Assembly: GCA_964557845.1 (NCBI GenBank)
Contig: CAZLBV010000235.1
Coordinates: 1-8,459, forward strand
Reading direction: 5' to 3'
Length of the DNA: 8,459 nt
Source of the DNA: CAZLBV01 sp964557845
GTDB taxonomy: Bacteria; Acidobacteriota; Aminicenantia; Aminicenantales; Aminicenantaceae
The notes below the pieces were generated by a model. The model was not told the DNA's origin. It worked only from the letters and a program-made list of their open reading frames with translations, and did not search any database. The position numbers and the translations under genes were made by a program. Of the stretch, positions 1-6,158 are shown one piece after another; positions within the stretch are counted from its first letter, which is position 1; every line of letters begins with the position of its first letter.

Positions 1-28
1 ATTTTCGCCGCTTTCGCGCTTCTCCCAT
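1..28 (-). CDS. 5' end of an unidentified leftward gene, cut by the window edge
   Basis: Only nine complete codons are visible, reading MGEARKRRK from an ATG at 28 and running off the left edge. Support for a real gene start comes from a strong Shine-Dalgarno, GGAGG (complement of 35-39), six bases upstream of the ATG. This is the best ribosome-binding site in the window. The start is very basic. An ATG further upstream (complement of 39-41) is in a different frame and overlaps the Shine-Dalgarno, so it is not preferred. The gene is divergent from uvrA. The product cannot be identified from nine residues, and no function is proposed. Confidence 0.5.
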
Positions 29-80
29 TTGACACCTCCATGTCTCTTAGTAATTTATATCAAGCTTTTCGAGGTGTCTA
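29..80. promoter_or_regulatory. Inverted repeat with TTGACA-like hexamers; candidate operator or promoters
   Basis: GACACCTC at 31-38 and GAGGTGTC at 71-78 are perfect inverted arms of 8 bp (9 of 10 if extended to 29-38 and 71-80), separated by 32 bases. Each arm contains an inward-facing -35-like hexamer: TTGACA at 29-34 on the plus strand, and TAGACA (complement of 75-80) on the minus strand. For the minus strand, a TAAATT -10-like element (complement of 52-57) lies 17 bp from TAGACA, and an overlapping TATAAA (complement of 54-59) lies 15 bp away. This would give a short leader into the leftward gene. The plus-strand -10 is poor. The left arm also overlaps the leftward gene's Shine-Dalgarno, so part of the symmetry may be chance. 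Confidence 0.33.
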
Positions 81-94
81 CTGTTTCGGGGAAG

Positions 95-137
95 TCCTAT
101 CTCCTATCTTCTATCTTCTCATCTATCTTCTGTTTTC
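95..137. repeat. Imperfect pyrimidine-rich tandem repeat
   Basis: This stretch is almost entirely C and T on the plus strand, interrupted by single A residues and one G. It is built from repeated units close to CTATCTTCT and CTATCTCC, in about four to five imperfect copies. The complementary strand is purine-rich (AGAAGATAG-type units). It lies between the inverted repeat and the uvrA start, so it would be in the uvrA leader if transcription began upstream. No function can be assigned; it may be a minisatellite-like slippage repeat. Confidence 0.6.
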
Positions 138-148
138 TAGTTTTGTGT

Positions 149-154
149 TAAAAT
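149..154 (+). promoter_or_regulatory. Possible -10 element close to the uvrA start
   Basis: TAAAAT matches the -10 consensus TATAAT at five of six positions and ends eight bases before the uvrA ATG. Transcription from it would start about two bases before the start codon. uvrA has no clear Shine-Dalgarno, which fits a leaderless message. No recognisable -35 is found at the usual spacing, because that position falls in the pyrimidine repeat, so this is a weak call. Confidence 0.28.
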
Positions 155-162
155 AAGCAGTC

Positions 163-2664
163 ATGTTGGAAGAGATCCGGATAAAAAAAGCCGCTCAGCA
201 TAATCTGAAAAATATTGATGTGAATATTCCCAGGAATAAACTGGTTGTCGTTACCGGGCCTAGTGGTTCGGGAAAGTCCTCCCTTGCCTTTGATACCCTT
301 TTTGCCGAGGGGCAGCGGCGTTATATTGAGTGTCTCTCCACATATGCCCGCCAATATATAGATCAGATGGAAAAACCCGAAGTGGAGTCGATCGAGGGGA
401 TCTCCCCCTCAATCTCCATCGATCAGAAAACGATCTCCTCCAATCCCAGATCAACGGTCGGGACAGTTACCGAAACTTATGATCTGATGAGACTGCTTTT
501 TGCAAGAGTGGGAATACCTCATTGCCACCAATGCGGGCGTCAAGTGGAATCACAATCCCCCGAACAAATTTTAAATAGAATAAAGGATCATTATACCGGA
601 GAACGCGTTATGTTTCTGGCTCCGGTGATTCGGGGACGAAAAGGCGAGTATCATCAGCTTTTCGAAAGAATGAGAAAGAAAGGATTCATTCGAGCGAGAG
701 TTGATGGAAATTTTTTGGATCTGGATGAAGATATTAGTTTGGAAAAGACTAAACTGCACAGTATTGATATACTAATTGACGAGATTGAGGTTTCATCCTC
801 CCAGGAGGCCAGAATTAAAGATTCCATAGATCTGTCTATGGAGATGACAGAAGGAAATCTTTTAATAATTGATGGAAAGGGGAAGGAAAGATTTTTTTCA
901 TCCCGTCTGCTGTGCCCGGTCTGTGATATAAGTCTCCCTGAATTTGAACCGCGTTCATTTTCTTACAACAGCCCGTATGGTGCCTGTCCCCGCTGTCATG
1001 GATTGGGATTTTTAACCAGGATAAATAGTTATGGAGAAACAGAGGTCACTGATGATGTTTGTCCTCAGTGTGGCGGTGCCAGACTGCGAAAGGAAAGTCT
1101 GGGAGTCATGGTAGGAGGGAAGAATATTTATGAATACTGCATTCTTCCTTCCGACCGATTATTAGAGGAATTGTCCTCTTTGAATTTTTCTCCTTCGCAG
1201 GAGTTAATAGTTTCAAGGATAAGGAAAGAATTGATCGACCGGCTCCAGGTTATGTTGGATTTGGGCATGTCGTACCTTCATTTGGATAGGCCGACAGCTA
1301 CCTTATCAGGAGGGGAAGTACGCCGGGTAAGATTAGCCGCCCAGGTAGGAGTTCGCTTAAGAGGAGTTCTTTATGTTTTGGATGAGCCTACCATCGGACT
1401 TCATCAGAAAGATAATTCCAGGTTGATCACTCTGCTTAAAAATATTCGCGATGATGGAAATTCCGTTGTTGTGGTCGAGCATGATGAACAGACTATAAGG
1501 TCTGCCGATACCATCCTTGATCTCGGACCGGGAGCAGGTGAAAGAGGAGGTGAGGCGGTAATCCAGGGTGAATTAAGCCGGGTGCTTGCGTCTCAGAAAT
1601 CACTGACTGCTTTGTATCTTAAGGGTGAAAAATCCATCCCGGTTCCTACAGAAAGGAGAAAGCCTAAAAAATGGATGGAAATTATTGGCGCGGCTGAACA
1701 CAATCTCAAGAATCTGAATGTCAGGATTCCTTTGGGTGTTATGACTGTATTGACTGGAGTTTCCGGGTCCGGCAAAAGCACTCTCGTTTATGATATTCTC
1801 TACCGGAGTTTGTCCAATATTTTTTACAAATCAAAAGTGAGGCCGGGAAAACACCGGGATATCTTGGGAATAGAAAATATAGATAAGGTTGTTTCTGTCG
1901 ACCAAAAACCGATCGGCCGGACTCCACGTTCCAATCCTGCCACGTACACCGGGGTCTTAACATCTCTCAGGCAGATGTTTGCTATGACTCAGGAAGCAAA
2001 GATGAGAGGATACAGTGCCAGCCGTTTCAGCTTTAACCTTCCCGGGGGGCGGTGCGAGGAGTGTGAAGGAGCAGGGGCTAAAAAGATAGAAATGCATTTT
2101 CTTCCGGATGTCTTTGTAACCTGCGACCGCTGTGGGGGGCGAAGGTACAATAAGGAGACTTTGGCCGTCAAATATAAAGGCAACAGTATAGCAGATTATC
2201 TGGAGATGACAGTAGATGAAGCCTATGAGTTCCTCAAAGCTCATCCAGTGATGAAAAGAAAATTAGGAGTTTTAAAAAGAGTTGGTTTGGGATATCTTCG
2301 TCTGGGACAACCGGCTCCCACTCTTTCCGGCGGAGAGGCGCAGAGGATAAAACTTACCAAGGAATTAGGGAGAAAAACTACAGGAAATACTCTGTATATT
2401 TTAGATGAGCCCACTACAGGTCTTCATTTTGATGATGTGCATCAGCTTCTTCAGGTTCTTTCCGAATTAGTCGAACGGGGAAATTCTATAATTGTGATCG
2501 AACACAATCTTGATGTGATAAAATATTCGGATTATATTATTGATTTGGGACCGGAAGGAGGAGAAAAAGGTGGATTTGTCGTAGCCTGCGGGACACCGGA
2601 AGATGTAGCTCAGGAAAAGAGCTCCCACACAGGAAAGTTTTTAAAAGCTCTTTTGGAGAAATAA
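163..2664 (+). CDS. uvrA: UvrABC excinuclease subunit A, short form lacking the insertion domain
   Basis: This is the damage-recognition ATPase of nucleotide excision repair; it scans DNA as a dimer and loads UvrB. It has two ABC ATPase halves. Half I has Walker A GPSGSGKSS at 32-40, a signature LSGGE at 381-385 and Walker B VLDEPT with E408. Half II has GVSGSGKST at 532-540, LSGGE at 721-725 and ILDEPT with E749. The UvrB-binding region is present at about 125-245 (APVIRGRKGEY at 153-163). Zinc modules are C251/C254/C275/C278 and C631/C634/C654/C657. The canonical DNA-contact motif IEMHFLPDV lies inside the second.

The protein is 833 residues against about 940 usually. The loss falls between CHGLG (278-282) and CPQCGG (300-305), where the insertion domain of about 110 residues should be. 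The first signature continues EVRRVRL, where EAQRIRL is usual. The start at 163 aligns with family N-termini, although the Shine-Dalgarno is weak. It leads holB and ricT. UvrA identity is secure; whether this is the main repair UvrA or a paralogue is unknown. Confidence 0.95.
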   Translation: MLEEIRIKKAAQHNLKNIDVNIPRNKLVVVTGPSGSGKSSLAFDTLFAEGQRRYIECLSTYARQYIDQMEKPEVESIEGISPSISIDQKTISSNPRSTVGTVTETYDLMRLLFARVGIPHCHQCGRQVESQSPEQILNRIKDHYTGERVMFLAPVIRGRKGEYHQLFERMRKKGFIRARVDGNFLDLDEDISLEKTKLHSIDILIDEIEVSSSQEARIKDSIDLSMEMTEGNLLIIDGKGKERFFSSRLLCPVCDISLPEFEPRSFSYNSPYGACPRCHGLGFLTRINSYGETEVTDDVCPQCGGARLRKESLGVMVGGKNIYEYCILPSDRLLEELSSLNFSPSQELIVSRIRKELIDRLQVMLDLGMSYLHLDRPTATLSGGEVRRVRLAAQVGVRLRGVLYVLDEPTIGLHQKDNSRLITLLKNIRDDGNSVVVVEHDEQTIRSADTILDLGPGAGERGGEAVIQGELSRVLASQKSLTALYLKGEKSIPVPTERRKPKKWMEIIGAAEHNLKNLNVRIPLGVMTVLTGVSGSGKSTLVYDILYRSLSNIFYKSKVRPGKHRDILGIENIDKVVSVDQKPIGRTPRSNPATYTGVLTSLRQMFAMTQEAKMRGYSASRFSFNLPGGRCEECEGAGAKKIEMHFLPDVFVTCDRCGGRRYNKETLAVKYKGNSIADYLEMTVDEAYEFLKAHPVMKRKLGVLKRVGLGYLRLGQPAPTLSGGEAQRIKLTKELGRKTTGNTLYILDEPTTGLHFDDVHQLLQVLSELVERGNSIIVIEHNLDVIKYSDYIIDLGPEGGEKGGFVVACGTPEDVAQEKSSHTGKFLKALLEK

Positions 2665-2716
2665 TTATTTCCTGGATAAAAACGGTTTTGAAAAATGAAT
2701 GATAAAGTGAAAAATA

Positions 2717-3736
2717 ATGGCCTTTAAAGACATTACAGGCAATAACCGGGTTAAATCCATTTTGAGTAAAGCCTTGGCTAAGGGAAGACTTCCCAATTCT
2801 CTTTTATTTATAGGCCCGGATGGAGTTGGTAAATATGAGACCGCTCTGGTGGTTGCTAAAGCTTTGAACTGTTTGAACAAAAAAGACGATGCCTGTGAGG
2901 CCTGTTCTGCTTGTGTCGCAATCAATGAGGACAAAGAGGGAGGCGTTTTTCCTGATGTGATAAGGCTTAGTCCGAAAAATGATACTTTAAGCATCGATCA
3001 AATGCGTTTTTTGAAAAACACCTGTTATTTAAAGCCGATGGTAGGGAAAAAAAGAGTTTTTGTTGTCAAAGAAGCGGAAAAGATGAATGACAGCGCTGCC
3101 AATTCTCTGTTAAAAATATTGGAGGAGCCTCCTTTGTTTTCCCATATCATTCTAATCTCCAATAATCCCTATCTGATCCTGCCTACGATTAAGTCACGAT
3201 GCCAGATCGTTACTTTTTCTCCGGTTTCCCGGGAGGATATAGAAAAATCACTGATTCAAAGAGGGTATGCGGCTGAGAGAGCCAGGATCTTGTCTTTAAT
3301 GGCTGGTGGCAATTTGAAATTGGCTGTGGAAATGGATTGGAATGAAGTGAGGGAGATCAAAGCCAGAACCTGGAATTTTTTTATATCTTTTTTATCTAGA
3401 GATAACGCTGTATCAGGATTAAATGAATTAGTTCTCAAACAGAAAACAGATGGTTCTGATCACTTGAAAGAGGTTCTGGGAATTTTACTTTCGTTCTGCC
3501 GGGATATAATTTTATTAAAACAAAAAGGCGATATCGATCTGCTTCTCAATCCCGATTATCTCAAGGATTTGACAACAGCAGCCGAGAGACTGCCGCTCAA
3601 TAGTCTCCAGTCCTGCTTAAGTGAGATAGATCGTGCCTTATATATGATGAATAAAAAGGTGAATGTTAATTTAAACTTAAGTGCGGCTTATTTACGTTTA
3701 TCGAATTTATTCGGTGCGAGCAGCGATAAATTCTGA
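2717..3736 (+). CDS. holB: DNA polymerase III clamp-loader subunit delta'
   Basis: Delta' is the rigid, non-hydrolysing AAA+ subunit of the clamp loader that places the sliding clamp on primed DNA. The 339-residue length and domain order fit the family. The N-terminal MAFKDITGNNRV is the usual start. A Walker A-like GPDGVGKY at 33-40 has Tyr where Ser/Thr is needed, and the Walker B position is VVKEAEKM, so ATP hydrolysis is not expected. The zinc module C52, C60, C63, C66 matches the bacterial delta'/DnaX zinc finger. NSLLKILEEPP (129-139) and the SRC motif at 160-162 (the trans-acting arginine finger R161) are intact. The C-terminal helical collar domain covers about 210-335. DnaX is less likely because its P-loop would be intact and the protein longer. 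It lies 52 bp after uvrA and 38 bp before ricT; adjacency to ricT/yaaT is common in bacteria and supports the call. The start has only a weak ribosome-binding site. Confidence 0.92.
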   Translation: MAFKDITGNNRVKSILSKALAKGRLPNSLLFIGPDGVGKYETALVVAKALNCLNKKDDACEACSACVAINEDKEGGVFPDVIRLSPKNDTLSIDQMRFLKNTCYLKPMVGKKRVFVVKEAEKMNDSAANSLLKILEEPPLFSHIILISNNPYLILPTIKSRCQIVTFSPVSREDIEKSLIQRGYAAERARILSLMAGGNLKLAVEMDWNEVREIKARTWNFFISFLSRDNAVSGLNELVLKQKTDGSDHLKEVLGILLSFCRDIILLKQKGDIDLLLNPDYLKDLTTAAERLPLNSLQSCLSEIDRALYMMNKKVNVNLNLSAAYLRLSNLFGASSDKF

Positions 3737-3774
3737 TAAAATAGTTTGGTCTAATACATTCAGGTAAAGAAAAA

Positions 3775-4458
3775 ATGACAAATTGCGATATAATCTGTGT
3801 CCGATCTTATCGATCGGGAAAAGTTTTTTATGCCCGCAGGGCAAAAAAATTATACAAAAATAATGATCTTGTGATCATCGAATCAGATCTAGGCGGTGAT
3901 GTTGCCGAGGTTGTGGACGTAAACAGTCCCAGATGCCAATATCTGATTAGAATTAAGGATACGGTTAAGATCTTGAGGGATGCTACAGAAGAAGATACCG
4001 ACAAGATCCAATGGCTCCAGCGGAAAGAAAGAAAGGCATTTGAATTTTGTTTAAAGAAAATTAAAGAACGGAATCTTCCTATGAAATTGGTGACGGTGCG
4101 GTATTTTTTTAATGAAAAAAAGGGAATATTTTATTACACGGCTGAAGGCCGGATTGATTTTAGGCAGTTAGTGAAAGACCTGGCCAAAGAATTTAAAATG
4201 AGGATAGAGATGCGTCAGATAGGGGTAAGGGATGAAGCGAAGATGATAGGCGGCCTCGGCGTATGTGGACGAGAACTCTGTTGTGCCACCTTTATGAAGA
4301 ATTTCGAACCCGTAACTATCCAAAAAGCAAAAAAACAGCAGATAGTTATTAATCCCACCAAGATTTCTGGGTTATGCGGCCGTTTGATGTGCTGCCTTGC
4401 CTTCGAGGATGAGAGCCGGGGCCGGTTGTATACGGAAGAGGAGAAGGTTGAGGAGTGA
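3775..4458 (+). CDS. ricT: PSP1-domain protein RicT (YaaT)
   Basis: This 227-residue protein belongs to the PSP1/YaaT family. The Bacillus subtilis member RicT works with RicA and RicF in an iron-sulfur complex that modulates RNase Y-dependent mRNA processing. An N-terminal PSP1 portion (about 1-75) is followed by the conserved core RYFFNEKKGIFYYTAEGRIDFR at about 109-130 and the diagnostic repeated cysteine signature: GVCGRELCC (C164, C169, C170) and GLCGRLMCC (C201, C206, C207). These cysteines bind [4Fe-4S] in the characterised homologue, so cluster binding is expected here. An acidic tail ends the protein. A modest AGG Shine-Dalgarno at 3762-3764 lies 10 bases before the ATG. It is probably translated from the same mRNA as uvrA and holB. 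RicA and RicF partners are not in the window, so its function in this organism is inferred only from the family. Confidence 0.92.
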   Translation: MTNCDIICVRSYRSGKVFYARRAKKLYKNNDLVIIESDLGGDVAEVVDVNSPRCQYLIRIKDTVKILRDATEEDTDKIQWLQRKERKAFEFCLKKIKERNLPMKLVTVRYFFNEKKGIFYYTAEGRIDFRQLVKDLAKEFKMRIEMRQIGVRDEAKMIGGLGVCGRELCCATFMKNFEPVTIQKAKKQQIVINPTKISGLCGRLMCCLAFEDESRGRLYTEEEKVEE

Positions 4459-4480
4459 ATCCGGCCTTCTTGTTTTTCCT
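4442..4480 (+). terminator. Weak terminator-like hairpin after ricT
   Basis: AGAAGG at 4442-4447 can pair with CCTTCT at 4465-4470 across a 17-base loop. The T-rich tail TGTTTTTCCTTTT follows directly. The stem overlaps the last codons and stop of ricT. Six base pairs with a long loop is weak, so this is only a candidate end for the uvrA-holB-ricT transcript. Confidence 0.27.
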
Positions 4481-4542
4481 TTTAAGTTTTAATTAAACTC
4501 GTTAGGAATTTTGAGGTAAAAGATTATACTCCTCATACCGGC

Positions 4543-4580
4543 CCCGAATTCCGGGATTTTAGATCTTCCCGTTTCTCTCT
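4543..4580 (+). terminator. Two mutually exclusive GC hairpins in the convergent gap
   Basis: CCCG (4543-4546) can pair with CGGG (4552-4555), leaving a 5-base loop. Alternatively CGGGA (4552-4556) pairs with TCCCG (4567-4571), leaving a 10-base loop and followed by TTTCTCTCT. The shared CGGG means only one can form. Both stems are short. They lie between convergent gene ends, where a bidirectional terminator would be expected. The rest of 4459-4631 shows no gene or other recognisable element. Confidence 0.28.
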
Positions 4581-4631
4581 ATAAAAAAATTTGAATTGTG
4601 GTGGCCTTTTCATTAACTATAACTTGCCTGA

Positions 4632-5276
4632 TTATTTTGAGTTTGGTTGGAATAAAACACGGCTTGACACGGCAATAAGAATACCTTCAGGTGAGAATGC
4701 TTTTACCTGCCAGGAATACTGTTCTCCTGCGACCAAACGGTTTTTAACTTCTTCGGGAAGGGCAATAAAATTATCCTTGGTTGTAGCTCTCCAGATAAGT
4801 TCATGGTTATAGATAGAGATTTGATATTCTACGTCTTCTCCTTCACTTTTCCATCTAAATTCATTTGGAACATCTTGAATATTGAAAACTGGTGAGATTA
4901 ATGTAATGGATTCTCCTCTGACCAGATCCTCATTAATGAAAAATTGAGGAGATTTCGATTTTAAGCTGGGCAACACTCCGACAATAATGACTGTGATCAA
5001 GGCCGCCGATAGAGCTACGGTAACCCACTGCCTTGGGGACAGAAATGATAGAACGGATTCGAGGAAAGATTTTTTCTCCTTAACCGGAGCCTCTATTTCC
5101 TTAAATATTTCTTTTCCTTTCGCTTTTATTGTGGAGATGATCAAATCTTTTTCCTGCAGTTCTTTAAAACATTCAGGACAATTAAAATAATGCTCCTCAA
5201 ATTCTGTCTTTTGGTCTTCTGAAAGGCGATTAAATAAATAATCGTCAATCAATTCTTTGTATTTACATTCTTTCAT
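4632..5276 (-). CDS. Membrane-anchored zinc-finger anti-sigma factor
   Basis: This is the likely partner that holds the adjacent ECF sigma factor inactive at the membrane. Counting from the ATG at 5276 (214 residues), the N-terminal cytoplasmic part has the HxxxCxxC motif of zf-HC2 anti-sigma domains, with H29, C33 and C36 in EEHYFNCPEC. A lysine-rich linker precedes one transmembrane helix at about 84-105. The C-terminal, presumably extracytoplasmic, part (about 130-210) looks like a single beta-sandwich of the fibronectin-III type, with the spaced aromatics FRW, LIW and YSWQVKAF. That domain could sense an envelope signal.

A GTG at 5282 would add two residues. The ATG at 5276 is chosen because GAGG (complement of 5284-5287) sits seven bases upstream of it but only one base from the GTG. 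The gene follows the sigma gene after 78 bp in the same direction. Its exact regulatory effect is inferred from family and context. Confidence 0.82.
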   Translation of the reverse strand: MKECKYKELIDDYLFNRLSEDQKTEFEEHYFNCPECFKELQEKDLIISTIKAKGKEIFKEIEAPVKEKKSFLESVLSFLSPRQWVTVALSAALITVIIVGVLPSLKSKSPQFFINEDLVRGESITLISPVFNIQDVPNEFRWKSEGEDVEYQISIYNHELIWRATTKDNFIALPEEVKNRLVAGEQYSWQVKAFSPEGILIAVSSRVLFQPNSK

Positions 5277-5354
5277 ACCCACGCCTCATAATTTTTATAC
5301 CTATTTTTACTTCATTAATTTAGTCGAAATAATTGACATATGTATGGAAAATAA

Positions 5355-5852
5355 TTATTTTAATAATTTTTGTAGCAACTTTTGGGCATAATTTACCCGC
5401 TCGCTAACACGACGAGGCGATATTCCAAGCGTGTCCGCGACTTCTTTTCGGGAAAGTTCCTTATAATAATACAGATAGAGAACTTCTTTATATTTTGGCT
5501 TTAATTTTTCGATTGCTTCGGCGATTATTTCTGCTTTTTCTTTGTTTTCAACATGTTCAAATGGTGAGAGAAACGGATCGGATTCAGGAGCATGTTTCAA
5601 TACTTTAGTCTTTTTTCGAATATGATCAATGATCCTGCGGCTGGTGATCGTGAAAATAAAGGTCCCAATGGATGAATCTCCCCGGAATTCTCCCTTTTTC
5701 AGTTTTTCTATGACATTAACCATGATCTCATTGACTATATCCTCCCAATCCGGAGTATAAAAACTTATTGATTTTCTTACCCTGAAACTAACGAGAGGCC
5801 TATACTCAGCAACAATTTTGTCCAGGTCAAGATCCAAATTGTTTCGTATCAT
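5355..5852 (-). CDS. ECF-type RNA polymerase sigma factor
   Basis: This 165-residue protein has the two-domain sigma-70 ECF layout. Region 2 (about 11-82) includes the core-binding and -10-recognition helices, with DWEDIVNEIMVNVIEKL (35-51), FRGDSSIGTFIFTITSRR (56-73) and IIDHIRKK. Region 4 (about 108-163) includes AIEKLKPKYKEVLYLYYYK (113-131) and the helix-turn-helix LSRKEVADTLGISPRRVSER (133-152), which reads the -35. Sigma-70 region 1.1 and region 3 are absent, as expected for ECF. It redirects RNA polymerase to a specific regulon when released by the anti-sigma factor encoded just downstream. The ATG at 5852 has no Shine-Dalgarno. A near-consensus promoter ends seven bases upstream, suggesting a leaderless transcript. 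No other plausible start lies before region 2. The target regulon cannot be told from this window. Confidence 0.9.
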   Translation of the reverse strand: MIRNNLDLDLDKIVAEYRPLVSFRVRKSISFYTPDWEDIVNEIMVNVIEKLKKGEFRGDSSIGTFIFTITSRRIIDHIRKKTKVLKHAPESDPFLSPFEHVENKEKAEIIAEAIEKLKPKYKEVLYLYYYKELSRKEVADTLGISPRRVSERVNYAQKLLQKLLK

Positions 5853-5859
5853 TTAGATC

Positions 5860-5888
5860 ATTATATAAACTGATTTCAATATTGACAA
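5860..5888 (-). promoter_or_regulatory. Sigma-70-type promoter of the ECF sigma gene
   Basis: On the minus strand, TTGTCA (complement of 5883-5888; five of six to TTGACA) is followed after exactly 17 bases by a perfect TATAAT (complement of 5860-5865). The predicted start of transcription is near 5853, one base before the sigma ATG. This is the best promoter match in the window and implies constitutive housekeeping expression rather than ECF autoregulation. The plus strand also reads TTGACA at 5882-5887, offset by one base, but has only a poor -10 (CAGATT) at suitable distance. Confidence 0.6.
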
Positions 5889-5972
5889 GAGATTCCAGAA
5901 AGGAACAGATTTTTCTTTCTCAATTTTTAAGATACAAAAGCGACTAAAAGAAGTTCTGAATAAAGAGAATAA

Positions 5973-6152
5973 ATGAATAAAAATTCTCCGAGAAAAAGAG
6001 TGGGCAGAAATAAGAAAAGAATTATCTGTGTAAAAAATGAAAGAGAATTCTTTAATATTATCGATAATCTGCTCGAGAGTCAGGGTTTTAAACTGGTTGA
6101 AATCAATCCCCATAAAGATAAAATCCGAAAACCTGATCTGATTTTTCCTTGA
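5973..6152 (+). CDS. Small ORF resembling a truncated response-regulator receiver domain
   Basis: An ATG at 5973 opens 59 codons, ending in TGA at 6150-6152. The product has a basic leader (SPRKRVGRNKKR), then a hydrophobic strand RIICVKNE, a helix EFFNIIDNLLESQG, a strand FKLVEINP, and ends KPDLIFP. This follows the start of CheY-like receivers (typically ILIVDDE...FLEIIKLLLES.GYEV...KPDLILLD). It lacks the acidic pair (KN replaces DD), and it stops exactly where the phospho-acceptor Asp should come, so it cannot be a working phospho-receiver. A weak AAAGAG lies about six bases before the ATG. It is divergent from the sigma gene and ends six bases before the convergent ftsK stop. It could be a decayed remnant, a small standalone protein or a chance resemblance. 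It is the only coding candidate in the 306 bp between sigma and ftsK. Confidence 0.45.
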   Translation: MNKNSPRKRVGRNKKRIICVKNEREFFNIIDNLLESQGFKLVEINPHKDKIRKPDLIFP

Positions 6153-6158
6153 TCCTGG

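Noticed and set aside
2665..2994. Minus-strand open frame of 109 codons over the holB start
   Set aside because: It is antisense to well-conserved holB sequence (P-loop and zinc module), shows no family resemblance and has no credible upstream signals.
2717..3736. Loss of the Walker A Ser/Thr in HolB as evidence of a broken gene
   Set aside because: Delta' subunits commonly have degenerate nucleotide-binding motifs; the zinc module and SRC arginine-finger motif are intact, so the gene looks functional.
4591..4812. Plus-strand open frame of 73 codons overlapping the anti-sigma 3' end
   Set aside because: It is antisense to the conserved C-terminal domain of the anti-sigma gene, opens with TTG lacking a ribosome-binding site, and its product shows no coherent motif.
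5348..5361. Perfect 14-bp AT palindrome (AAAATAATTATTTT) across the sigma stop codon
   Set aside because: It is composed only of A and T, would form a very weak stem, and such palindromes are expected by chance in AT-rich spacers; not called as a terminator.
6057..6068. Perfect 12-bp palindrome ATTATCGATAAT inside the small ORF
   Set aside because: It is short, AT-rich and not repeated at another place I noticed; no evidence that it is a binding site.
5853..6113. Minus-strand open frame of 86 codons directly abutting the sigma start
   Set aside because: It is antisense to the receiver-like frame, has a low-complexity Phe/Ser/Ile-rich product without recognisable motifs, and the strong sigma promoter lies inside its 3' end.
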